From: Bacillota bacterium
GTDB taxonomy: Bacteria; Bacillota; Clostridia; Oscillospirales; Acutalibacteraceae
Length of the DNA stretch: 22,003 nucleotides
Reading direction: 5' to 3'
NCBI GenBank assembly: GCA_030705695.1
Contig: JAUZPX010000017.1
Span: 1 to 22,003, forward strand
Notes under the pieces: model-generated
Database searches by the model: none
Seen by the model: only the letters and a program-made list of their open reading frames with translations
Told to the model about the DNA's origin: nothing
Shown: piece by piece, positions 12,066 to 18,857 of the stretch
Numbering within the stretch: position 1 is the stretch's first letter
Layout: every line of letters begins with the position of its first letter
Program-made: the position numbers and the translations under genes

Positions 12066-14696
12066 ATGAAAAGCTACGGTTTAAATGAATTGCGTGAAAA
12101 GTATCTTTCGTTTTTTGAATCGAAACAACACCTGCGTCTTGGAAGCTTTCCTCTAATCCCAAAAGACGACAACAGCTTATTACTTATCAATTCAGGTATG
12201 GCACCGATGAAAAAATACTTTACTGGCGAGATAAAACCTCCCAGAAAGCGTGTAACGACATGCCAGAAATGCATTCGCACACCCGACATTGAAAACGTCG
12301 GTATAACTGCACGTCACGGTACGTTTTTTGAAATGCTTGGTAACTTTTCTTTTGGCGATTACTTCAAAAACGAAGCTACTGCATGGGCATGGGAGTTCTT
12401 CACAAAAGTACTTGAAATCCCCGAGGATATTCTTTATGTTTCCATTTATGAAGAAGACAATGAAGCATATGAAATCTGGACAAAAAAAGTCGGCGTAAAA
12501 GAAGACCATATGGTGCGCCTCGGAAAAGCAGATAATTTCTGGGAACACGGCGCAGGTCCTTGCGGTCCTTGTTCTGAAATTTATTTTGACAGAGGTCCCG
12601 ACAAAGGATGTGGAAGCCCTAACTGTGCCGTAGGATGTGACTGCGACCGTTTTGTTGAAGTTTGGAACCTTGTTTTCACACAATTCAACAGTGACGGCAA
12701 CGGTAACTACACTCCGCTCGACCATCCTAATATAGATACAGGAATGGGGCTAGAGCGCCTTGCCTGCGTGATGCAAAAAGTTGACAACCTGTTCCTTGTC
12801 GATACAGTACAGAACATTATGAAACATATCAGCAAGCTTACGAACGTTGCCTATGGCATCAGCGACAAGCAGGATATTTCACTTCGTGTTATCACTGACC
12901 ATATCCGCAGCACCACTTTCATGATTGCTGACGGAGTTATGCCATCTAACGAGGGTCGAGGCTATGTTCTTCGCAGATTGCTTCGACGTGCTGCACGTCA
13001 CGGCAGACTTCTCGGCGTTACCGAACCATTCCTTTATAAAGTCTGTGAAACAGTCATAAAAGAAAATTCCGCTGCATATCCCGAGCTTGTTGAAAAGAAA
13101 GAGTTTATTATAAAGCTTATTAAAATCGAGGAAGAAAACTTCTCTAAAACAATATCTGATGGTCTTGTTCTTATTGATAAGCTTTTAGCCGATGATTCAG
13201 TAAAAGAAATCTCAGGAGCAGATGCTTTTAAACTAAACGATACTTTTGGTTTCCCGATCGATTTATTAAAAGAAATTGTTGCAGAAAAGGGCAAAACTGT
13301 TGACGAAGACGGATTCCGCAAACATTTACAGGAACAAAAAACACGCTCAAGAAATGCCAGAGAAAATGCAGGAGCAGAAGCGTGGATAAGCGATTCTTGC
13401 GACCTTTCCGATATTCATGAAACTACTTTTGTCGGATACACCTCATTATCTTGCCAAAGCAAGGTAACTGCTATTATTAAAGACGGAGAGCGAGTTGATC
13501 TTGCAAGCGGCGGCGATGAAATTGTACTCGTTCTTGAAAAAAGTCCTTTCTATGCTCTAAGTGGAGGACAAGTCGGCGATACAGGAAAAATTACATCTGA
13601 AACTTGTGAAGTTTCAGTGCTCGGCACAAATAAAAATCATTCGGGCATATATATGCATAATGCGGAAGTAGAAAACGGAATTATTTCCGTCGGCGATATT
13701 ATTGAAGCTTCTGTTGATGAAGATAGACGGCATGCTATAATGCGCAATCATACCGGTGCTCATTTACTTCAGGCAGCTTTAAGAAAAGAACTTGGTACTC
13801 ACGTTGAGCAAGCAGGACAGCTTGTTGACAGCCACAGAATACGCTTTGATTTCACGCATTTCTCCGCGCTTACACACGATGAACTTAAAAACGTTGAGCA
13901 GCAAATCAACAGTGCAATAATGGATGCTCTTCCTGTCGTCACACAGGAAATGCCGATTGAAGAAGCAAAGAAACTCGGAGCTATGGCTCTATTCGGTGAA
14001 AAATACGGCGATGTCGTTCGTGTTGTCACCGTGCCTGAAATTTCTATGGAATTTTGCGGCGGTACCCATGTTGATTCAACCGCAAAGCTAGGACTGTTCA
14101 AAATTACATCTGAATCTTCTGTAGCAGCAGGTGTCCGCCGTATCGAGGGTGTCACAGGCTGGGGAGTTTTGAATGCTTTAAACGAATCTCTTGCAACAAT
14201 AAACGGTGCTGCCGAAGCAATTAAGCTGAACAATCCTTCTGAGCTTGTTAGAGGATGCTCTCAGCTTTTCAGCGATTATAAAGAAAAAGATAAAATAATT
14301 GCCGAGCTTAATGGTAAGCTTGCAGGATCACAGGTTCAGGAACTTCTTGAAAATGCAAAAGAAATAAAAAGCGTAAAAGTAATAGCTTCTGTTTTGAAAA
14401 ACACAAATGCCGATATGCTCAGAAACATTTGTGACAGAATCACAGACAAAGAGCAGAATGCAGTTACTGTATTGGCAGGTATAAGCGATGGTAAAATAAC
14501 CATTGCCTGCGCTTGCGGTAAGGAAGCGCAAAAAGCAGGCGCTCATGCAGGGAAAATTGTGAAAGAGGTTGCTATTATTGCAGGAGGAAACGGCGGAGGC
14601 AAACCCGATATGGCAATGGCTGGTGCAAAAGACGTTAATAAAATCGATGAAGCAATAAACAAAGCAACAGATATAATAAGCGGTATTATTAATTGA
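12066..14696 (+). CDS. alaS: Alanyl-tRNA synthetase
   Basis: 876 aa, full length. It charges tRNA-Ala. The class II catalytic core at the N-terminus shows LRLGSFPLIPKDDNSLLLINSGMAPMKKYFTGE, RHGTFFEMLGNFSFGDYFK, ADNFWEHGAGPCGPCSEIYFDRG and VWNLVFTQFN. The editing domain has the metal-binding HTGAH (His562, His566) and CGGTHV (Cys664, His668) motifs that clear mischarged Ser and Gly. The C-Ala tail ends with GGNGGGKPDMAMAGAKD. The frame extends 29 codons further upstream into the T-box leader. I place the start at ATG 12066, where AAAGGA lies about 9 nt upstream and the protein begins MKSYGLNELREKYLSFF, the normal AlaRS start. It is transcribed alone between the T-box and the terminator at 14720. 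Confidence 0.98.
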   Translation: MKSYGLNELREKYLSFFESKQHLRLGSFPLIPKDDNSLLLINSGMAPMKKYFTGEIKPPRKRVTTCQKCIRTPDIENVGITARHGTFFEMLGNFSFGDYFKNEATAWAWEFFTKVLEIPEDILYVSIYEEDNEAYEIWTKKVGVKEDHMVRLGKADNFWEHGAGPCGPCSEIYFDRGPDKGCGSPNCAVGCDCDRFVEVWNLVFTQFNSDGNGNYTPLDHPNIDTGMGLERLACVMQKVDNLFLVDTVQNIMKHISKLTNVAYGISDKQDISLRVITDHIRSTTFMIADGVMPSNEGRGYVLRRLLRRAARHGRLLGVTEPFLYKVCETVIKENSAAYPELVEKKEFIIKLIKIEEENFSKTISDGLVLIDKLLADDSVKEISGADAFKLNDTFGFPIDLLKEIVAEKGKTVDEDGFRKHLQEQKTRSRNARENAGAEAWISDSCDLSDIHETTFVGYTSLSCQSKVTAIIKDGERVDLASGGDEIVLVLEKSPFYALSGGQVGDTGKITSETCEVSVLGTNKNHSGIYMHNAEVENGIISVGDIIEASVDEDRRHAIMRNHTGAHLLQAALRKELGTHVEQAGQLVDSHRIRFDFTHFSALTHDELKNVEQQINSAIMDALPVVTQEMPIEEAKKLGAMALFGEKYGDVVRVVTVPEISMEFCGGTHVDSTAKLGLFKITSESSVAAGVRRIEGVTGWGVLNALNESLATINGAAEAIKLNNPSELVRGCSQLFSDYKEKDKIIAELNGKLAGSQVQELLENAKEIKSVKVIASVLKNTNADMLRNICDRITDKEQNAVTVLAGISDGKITIACACGKEAQKAGAHAGKIVKEVAIIAGGNGGGKPDMAMAGAKDVNKIDEAINKATDIISGIIN

Positions 14697-14719
14697 TCAT
14701 CTTAAATTTAATAAAAGTC

Positions 14720-14749
14720 AAAAGCGGACAGAAATTCTGTCCGCTTTTT
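14720..14749 (+). terminator. Terminator of alaS
   Basis: AAAGCGGACAGAA and TTCTGTCCGCTTT form a near-perfect 11-13 bp stem followed by T5, 25 bp after the alaS stop. Confidence 0.92.
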
Positions 14750-14819
14750 CATTATTTTTTATTATAGATTTATACATTTATGAAATTTTTCATTGATTTT
14801 CATGAATTTATTTTTTTGC

Positions 14820-14849
14820 GTGACAAAATTCACTTGTTTATGATAAAAT
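14820..14849 (+). promoter_or_regulatory. ldh/mdh promoter with a Rex-like operator
   Basis: A -35 GTGACA (14820-14825), 18-bp spacer and -10 TAAAAT (14844-14849). GTGACAAAATTCAC (14820-14833) covers the -35. It differs at one base from the core GTGAAWWWWTTCAC of the Rex consensus TTGTGAAWWWWTTCACAA, though the outer TT/AA pairs are not kept. Rex is the NADH/NAD-sensing repressor of fermentative dehydrogenases, so the site fits the gene. Promoter likely; operator identity tentative. Confidence 0.55.
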
Positions 14850-14896
14850 ATACAATGGAGTAAATTTTTTTTTATTTTAAGGAGATATATAAAATT

Positions 14897-15808
14897 ATGA
14901 GCAAAATAACTATTTTAGGCGTAGGCAATGTAGGTGCTACAATCGCTTATGCACTTACAATCAACGGCGTTGCATCCCACATAGTATTACTTGATATCAA
15001 CAAAAACAAAGCGGAAGGTGAAGCGCTCGATATTCACCAGGGTATTATCTACTGTCCGACAGTCGATATATATTCAGGCGATTACGCAGACGCTGCGGAC
15101 TCTGACATCGTCATAGTAACTCTCGGCATCGGAAGAAAGCCAGGACAAACCCGTATTGATTTGGCACAAACCAATGTCAATATAATTAAAGAAGCTATTC
15201 CGCAAGTTTTGAAATATGCACCGAACGCAATCTATGTTGTTGTAAGCAATCCTGTTGATGTAATAACATATACAATGATTAAACGTCTGGGCATTCCGAA
15301 AAATCGTGTTCTTTCAACAGGTACAATGCTTGATACAGCTCGTCTTCGTTCAATTCTCTCAAAACAATTGAATATAAGCGCCAAAGATATTCATGCTTAT
15401 GTGCTCGGCGAACACGGCGATACATCTGTAATTCCTTGGTCTTTAGCTACAATTGCAGGTATGCCGGCTACCCAATTCAAACAATTTGATACTCAACAGA
15501 TTGATATTGATACCCGTACGGCAGGTGCGAAAATCATTTCGTTAAAAGGTGCTACATACTACGCAATAGCCCTTGCGGTTTTAAAAGTATGCACTTCAAT
15601 TTTACGTGATACAGGCACAACGCTTACAGTTTCTACTCTTATCGAAGGTCAATACGGTATTGAAGATGTTGCAATGAGCCTGCCTTTCTTAGTTAACAGC
15701 AAAGGAATTGACAGGGCACTGATTCCGCCTCTTAACGATAAAGAATTAATTGCTTTACACAACAGCGCACACTTTATAAAAGAAACTCTCAATTCCCTAG
15801 ATATTTAA
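14897..15808 (+). CDS. L-lactate/malate dehydrogenase family protein
   Basis: 303 aa, cytoplasmic NAD-dependent 2-hydroxyacid dehydrogenase of the LDH/MDH superfamily. The Rossmann motif GVGNVG (residues 8-13) and the NAD-selective Asp33 are clear. Catalytic residues are Arg86 (mobile loop), Asn118 (VSNPVD), Asp146 and Arg149 (LDTARLR), and His173 (GEHGDTSVIPWS). The residue that separates the two activities, position 102 in LDH numbering, is Arg80 in GIGRKPGQTRIDL. Lactate dehydrogenases have Gln there, malate dehydrogenases Arg. The overall look (GEHGDTS.IPWS, TRIDL) is LDH-like, so automatic annotation will probably say lactate dehydrogenase; the discriminating residue argues for oxaloacetate/malate. 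AAGGAG lies 12 nt before ATG. It is monocistronic with a Rex-like promoter and a terminator. Confidence 0.88.
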   Translation: MSKITILGVGNVGATIAYALTINGVASHIVLLDINKNKAEGEALDIHQGIIYCPTVDIYSGDYADAADSDIVIVTLGIGRKPGQTRIDLAQTNVNIIKEAIPQVLKYAPNAIYVVVSNPVDVITYTMIKRLGIPKNRVLSTGTMLDTARLRSILSKQLNISAKDIHAYVLGEHGDTSVIPWSLATIAGMPATQFKQFDTQQIDIDTRTAGAKIISLKGATYYAIALAVLKVCTSILRDTGTTLTVSTLIEGQYGIEDVAMSLPFLVNSKGIDRALIPPLNDKELIALHNSAHFIKETLNSLDI

Positions 15809-15817
15809 TTTTAAAAT

Positions 15818-15857
15818 AACGAACGCCGTATTTATTTAGATACGGCGTTCGTTTTAT
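15818..15857. terminator. Bidirectional terminator between ldh/mdh and the thioesterase
   Basis: AACGAACGCCGTAT (15818-15831) and ATACGGCGTTCGTT (15840-15853) form a perfect 14-bp stem with an 8-nt loop. T-rich DNA follows on the plus strand and the mirror-image A/T tract serves the minus-strand thioesterase gene. Confidence 0.92.
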
Positions 15858-15868
15858 TATATAATTAA

Positions 15869-16588
15869 CTATATTTTCATTTCGATAAGAACAGATATCT
15901 CCCCTGCGTTTTCAAAAACGATTACAAATTCGGTTTCAGAAATTTCGAAAACCTTTGCTTCAAATAAATCTCCTGCTTTAATTTCCTTTTTATATTGAAT
16001 TCTAAAATTACGCAAAACATAATCAGAATTAATTTCAAAAAGACAATCGGCAGCAATCGCAACATAAACAGTATTATTCATATGGCTGTTTCTGTCAGTA
16101 TCTCTTAAAAAAACAGGAAATCTTTTTTGCAGAATTGGCTCTCCGAATGGAATTTGTATTTTCTTTTTGTTTGTAGGCAGTATGTTATTTTCATTAAAAG
16201 AATACATATTTTTAATGTCTTCCGGTGTCTTAATCGGTTTCCTTGTTAACAAATCAACCATAAACCAATTAGCATATGAGTTTGCGACCACTTTGCCGTT
16301 TTTCAATGCTTGATAATGTCGCTTGCAAATTACGCCTTTATAATCATTTGCCCAAGTACAGACGGTCAGCACATCGTTAAAAAATAGTTCTTCATACAGC
16401 TCTGTTTCCATATCGCTGACAAACCACGCAATATTGCGTGACCTCAAGAGTGCAACCGACCCACCTGAAACTTCGGAATCAAGTGTAGCAACATCCTGAA
16501 AATAATTTAAAAGTGATGAAAGCCTTAATTTTTCTCTGTTGTCAATATCACTAATCAATACCCTGTAATTGCATTCATAAAGACACAT
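15869..16588 (-). CDS. Acyl-ACP thioesterase
   Basis: 239 aa, double hot-dog protein of the bacterial FatA/TE14-type acyl-ACP thioesterase family (usual length about 235-250). It hydrolyses acyl-ACP, releasing free fatty acid and ACP in the cytoplasm. The N-terminal hot-dog shows YRVLISDIDNREKLRLSSLLNYFQDVA and NIAWFVSDMETELYEELFFNDVLTVCTWA. The second contains the catalytic signature DTDRNSHMNNTVYV (163-176) with Asn167 and His169, matching the family's D-x-D-x-N-x-H-V-N-N. AGGAG lies 7 nt before ATG. It has its own promoter (TTTAAA-17-TATAAT) and stands 4.8 kb from the FAS operon, its likely supplier of substrate. Chain-length preference cannot be told from the sequence. Confidence 0.93.
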   Translation of the reverse strand: MCLYECNYRVLISDIDNREKLRLSSLLNYFQDVATLDSEVSGGSVALLRSRNIAWFVSDMETELYEELFFNDVLTVCTWANDYKGVICKRHYQALKNGKVVANSYANWFMVDLLTRKPIKTPEDIKNMYSFNENNILPTNKKKIQIPFGEPILQKRFPVFLRDTDRNSHMNNTVYVAIAADCLFEINSDYVLRNFRIQYKKEIKAGDLFEAKVFEISETEFVIVFENAGEISVLIEMKI

Positions 16589-16633
16589 TTCATTGCTCCT
16601 ATATTTATAACATCATTATTGATTTATTAAATT

Positions 16634-16662
16634 ATTATATCATATTTTTATCGTTTTTTAAA
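16634..16662 (-). promoter_or_regulatory. Promoter of the acyl-ACP thioesterase gene
   Basis: Minus strand: TTTAAA (16657-16662), 17 bp, perfect TATAAT (16634-16639), 46 bp upstream of the ATG. The rest of the 16589-16845 gap is very AT-rich; I see no further gene or stable hairpin. Confidence 0.6.
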
Positions 16663-16845
16663 ACAACATAATCGTAAGATTCAAATATTATACTTATTAA
16701 TAACTTGGGTAAAATATACATATTTTTATTCATTTTTTTAGTAAATTGCATTTTTATCATAATAAAACGTTAGTTTTTGTGAAATATTAATATTTTTTTA
16801 TTCAAAAATTGTGCAAATTAAACGGCGGTTTTTAAGGCAAAACCC

Positions 16846-16874
16846 TTGATGTTTTTTGCACATTGATGTATAAT
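16846..16874 (+). promoter_or_regulatory. Sigma-A promoter of the secreted surface protein gene
   Basis: TTGATG (16846-16851), 17-bp spacer, TATAAT (16869-16874), 60 bp upstream of the ATG. Confidence 0.75.
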
Positions 16875-16934
16875 ATGGGCACTGAGGTATGTAACTTCGG
16901 AAAAACAATATTTATTTTAGGAGGAAAATACACA

Positions 16935-17660
16935 ATGGTTAAGAAACTTTCTTGCGTACTACTTGTTGTAACAATGCTGGCTGCTATGTGCTGCATCGCT
17001 GCAATAACAACAAACGCAGCAGTTGCAACAAACACAGTTTACTTCCAAGTTCCAAGTTCTTGGGGTACAGGGTACAAACAAATTTACTGCCACGTTTGGG
17101 CAAACGGCGGTGATCCATATGCTTTATGGCAATCCAAAAAAGAGAAAGCCACAAAAGTCAGCACAGGTCTTTGGAGCTATGTAATGCCTAGCGACAGCAA
17201 ATACAATGTTGTCATCTTCAGTGATGATATTGGTTCTCAGACATACAATCTTTCATATGGTCCATATTGCCTGTTAGACAATGATACAGTTTATGTTACC
17301 GGCAAGAAAATTGAAAATCCTGAAGATTCAACAAAAACAGCTGATGAAGCAAAATGGAAACTTCACACTGAGTATGGTCCGTTAAAACAAATGACAAGCA
17401 TTAGCAATATTGTTGGAGACACCGATTTAACAAAGGTCAAACCAGTTCCTATGGCTGGTCATCCATCTGGCAAATACTTGAGTGGTACTTCAAGCAAGAG
17501 CAGCACAACTTCAAAGAGCACAACAACTGGTAGCACTACAACTACTTCAGACGGTTCAGCAACAACAGGTCAAGGCACAGAACAAATCATTATTCTGGCT
17601 ACAATCCTTGTTGCAGCAGCAGGAGTTCTCTTCCTGACAACAAAAAAAGCAAAGAACTAA
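16935..17660 (+). CDS. Secreted, membrane-tethered surface protein with a Ruminococcaceae-type beta domain
   Basis: 241 aa from ATG 16935, about 10 nt after AGGAGG (the frame is open 24 codons further up but lacks a site). A signal peptide (residues 1-28, MVKKLSCVLLVV...TTNAA) precedes a beta-rich domain of about 130 aa. Its landmarks are VYFQVPSSW, QIYCHVWANGG, ALWQSKKEK, LWSYVMP, VVIFSDDIGSQTYNLSYG, IENPEDSTKTADEAKW and SNIVGD. I recall similar VIFS..QTYN..IENPEDS blocks in secreted Oscillospiraceae proteins without known function. The aromatic opening resembles carbohydrate-binding modules, including starch binders, but no binding site can be assigned. A Ser/Thr-rich linker (about 175-205), the motif ATTGQGTEQ, one transmembrane helix (IIILATILVAAAGVLFL) and a basic tail (TTKKAKN) follow. 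This is the architecture of a cell-surface-anchored protein, though no LPxTG is present. Confidence 0.8.
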   Translation: MVKKLSCVLLVVTMLAAMCCIAAITTNAAVATNTVYFQVPSSWGTGYKQIYCHVWANGGDPYALWQSKKEKATKVSTGLWSYVMPSDSKYNVVIFSDDIGSQTYNLSYGPYCLLDNDTVYVTGKKIENPEDSTKTADEAKWKLHTEYGPLKQMTSISNIVGDTDLTKVKPVPMAGHPSGKYLSGTSSKSSTTSKSTTTGSTTTTSDGSATTGQGTEQIIILATILVAAAGVLFLTTKKAKN

Positions 17661-17681
17661 TTAATAACATAGTTTAAAGCT

Positions 17682-17717
17682 AACCTCCGAACACATTTTT
17701 GTTCGGAGGTTTTTTTA
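17682..17717 (+). terminator. Terminator of the surface protein gene
   Basis: AACCTCCGAAC (17682-17692) and GTTCGGAGGTT (17701-17711) form an 11-bp stem with an 8-nt loop, followed by seven Ts. Confidence 0.93.
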
Positions 17718-17724
17718 TTTTTAC

Positions 17725-17758
17725 AACACAACAAAAGCCTCGGTTTTACACCGAGGCT
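17725..17758 (-). terminator. Second hairpin, possible distant terminator of pflBA
   Basis: AGCCTCGGT (17736-17744) and ACCGAGGCT (17750-17758) form a perfect 9-bp stem. On the plus strand it lacks a T-run. On the minus strand it is followed by TTTTGTTGT, so it most likely ends minus-strand transcripts arriving from pflA. Confidence 0.5.
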
Positions 17759-17791
17759 AATAAGGCATATCTTTTTTCAATTACAAATAGT

Positions 17792-17820
17792 TTGCTTTTT
17801 TTATAAATGTGTCGTATAAT
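17792..17820 (+). promoter_or_regulatory. Probable promoter of the 70-aa membrane protein gene
   Basis: A perfect TATAAT (17815-17820) lies 17 bp after a weak -35 TTGCTT (17792-17797), 60 bp before the ATG. Confidence 0.5.
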
Positions 17821-17880
17821 TTTTCTAGATAATATTCAACAAAATTCGTCTATAAGTTTACGTTTTGAGGTGCATTTATT

Positions 17881-18093
17881 ATGATTAGAAAAATGGTCGT
17901 TGCATTCATTTCAACAATTACATTTGCCGTTTTTGTTTGTGCAAACTGTGTTTCATGTTTTGCTGCCGAAGTATCAAAAGGCGCTGCCGCTACAGGTCAA
18001 GATATGAAACCTTTAATTATTGCGGGTGTTGCTTTGGTAGTCGCTATTGTTGTTATAATTATTGCAATTATTTTTCGACCGAAAGATAAATAA
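17881..18093 (+). CDS. Tiny protein: signal peptide plus C-terminal membrane tail
   Basis: 70 aa with a good ribosome binding site (GAGGTG, 8 nt before ATG). Residues 1-29 form a signal-peptide-like segment (MIRKMVVAFISTITFAVFVCANCVSCFAA). Only about 15 residues follow (EVSKGAAATGQDMKP) before a second strong hydrophobic helix (LIIAGVALVVAIVVIIIAIIF) and a basic tail RPKDK. The AATGQD before the helix echoes ATTGQG in the protein just upstream, so this looks like a bare surface-anchor signal with its cargo domain missing. Alternatives are a two-helix small membrane protein with a functional loop, or a secreted short peptide released by proteolysis. Its stop lies 2 bp from the pflA stop on the other strand, with no terminator between. 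No homologue is recognised. Confidence 0.7.
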   Translation: MIRKMVVAFISTITFAVFVCANCVSCFAAEVSKGAAATGQDMKPLIIAGVALVVAIVVIIIAIIFRPKDK

Positions 18094-18095
18094 TA

Positions 18096-18827
18096 TTAAC
18101 CGTTCTTAAGCAATAGGTTCAAATGTTCCATTTCGATTCGAGTTGGAGGAAGAACATCTTTTAATGTATAATCTAAATTTAAACTGTTCCATTTTGGAAC
18201 TCCTGCTGTGTGATACGGAAGGAGTTCTGTTTTTTTTGCTTCAAATTCTCGTGCAATTTGCGAAAGCTTCTTTATATTTTCGTCATTATCTGTAAGTCCT
18301 GGCACGATTACCTGCCGTAAGACGATATCAACATTTGATTTTTTGCAAAGATGTAGAAACTCAAAAAGAAGATTAAAAGCTTCAGGCTTCGCTTTCGTGA
18401 TTTTTTGAAAAATCTCTTTATCAGTGTGCTTTATATCCAACAATACTTCGTCGGTCACTTTCAAAAGAGCTTCGGTTTTATCGTTTAAAACAGAGCCTGC
18501 GGTATCTAGAACAGTATGTATTCCCTGCGCTTTCAGATCTGTGAAAAGTTGCAGGGCAAATTCCGTCTGCAAAAGAGGTTCGCCGCCCGAAAGAGTAACA
18601 CCGCCGTTACGAATAAAATAAGGCTTATATCGTAAAATTCTTGATAAAAGCTCAAAAACCGTTACACTCTCTCCGCCATTTAAATTCCATGTGTCGGGAT
18701 TATGACAGTAGACGCACCTAAACGAACAGCCCTGCATAAAAACAACAGTACGAAGCCCCGGGCCGTCGTGACCGCCCAGGGTTTCTATTGAATGTATTGT
18801 TCCGATACAGTTGTTTCCGCTACACAT
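18096..18827 (-). CDS. pflA: Pyruvate formate-lyase-activating enzyme
   Basis: 243 aa, radical SAM protein. It reductively cleaves S-adenosylmethionine on a 4Fe-4S cluster and abstracts a hydrogen from the active glycine of PflB. The cluster motif CxxxCxxC is Cys34, Cys38 and Cys41 in MQGCSFRCVYCHNPDTW. Upstream is IHSIETLGGHDGPGLRTVVF, typical of PFL activases. VTLSGGEPLLQ provides the SAM-binding GGE, and LLDIKH and LRQVIVPGLTDN follow. The absence of an inserted ferredoxin-like Cys-rich domain separates it from activases of other glycyl radical enzymes. GGGAGG lies 8-10 nt before the ATG. It lies 30 bp downstream of pflB in the same operon and converges with the 70-aa gene. Confidence 0.96.
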   Translation of the reverse strand: MCSGNNCIGTIHSIETLGGHDGPGLRTVVFMQGCSFRCVYCHNPDTWNLNGGESVTVFELLSRILRYKPYFIRNGGVTLSGGEPLLQTEFALQLFTDLKAQGIHTVLDTAGSVLNDKTEALLKVTDEVLLDIKHTDKEIFQKITKAKPEAFNLLFEFLHLCKKSNVDIVLRQVIVPGLTDNDENIKKLSQIAREFEAKKTELLPYHTAGVPKWNSLNLDYTLKDVLPPTRIEMEHLNLLLKNG

Positions 18828-18857
18828 AATATATACTCCTCCCTATTCGGAAGAACA

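Noticed and set aside
12192..12725. A 177-codon minus-strand frame inside alaS, and similar ones at 13799-14233
   Set aside because: Antisense to conserved alanyl-tRNA synthetase motifs, with no promoter, ribosome binding site or recognisable domain.
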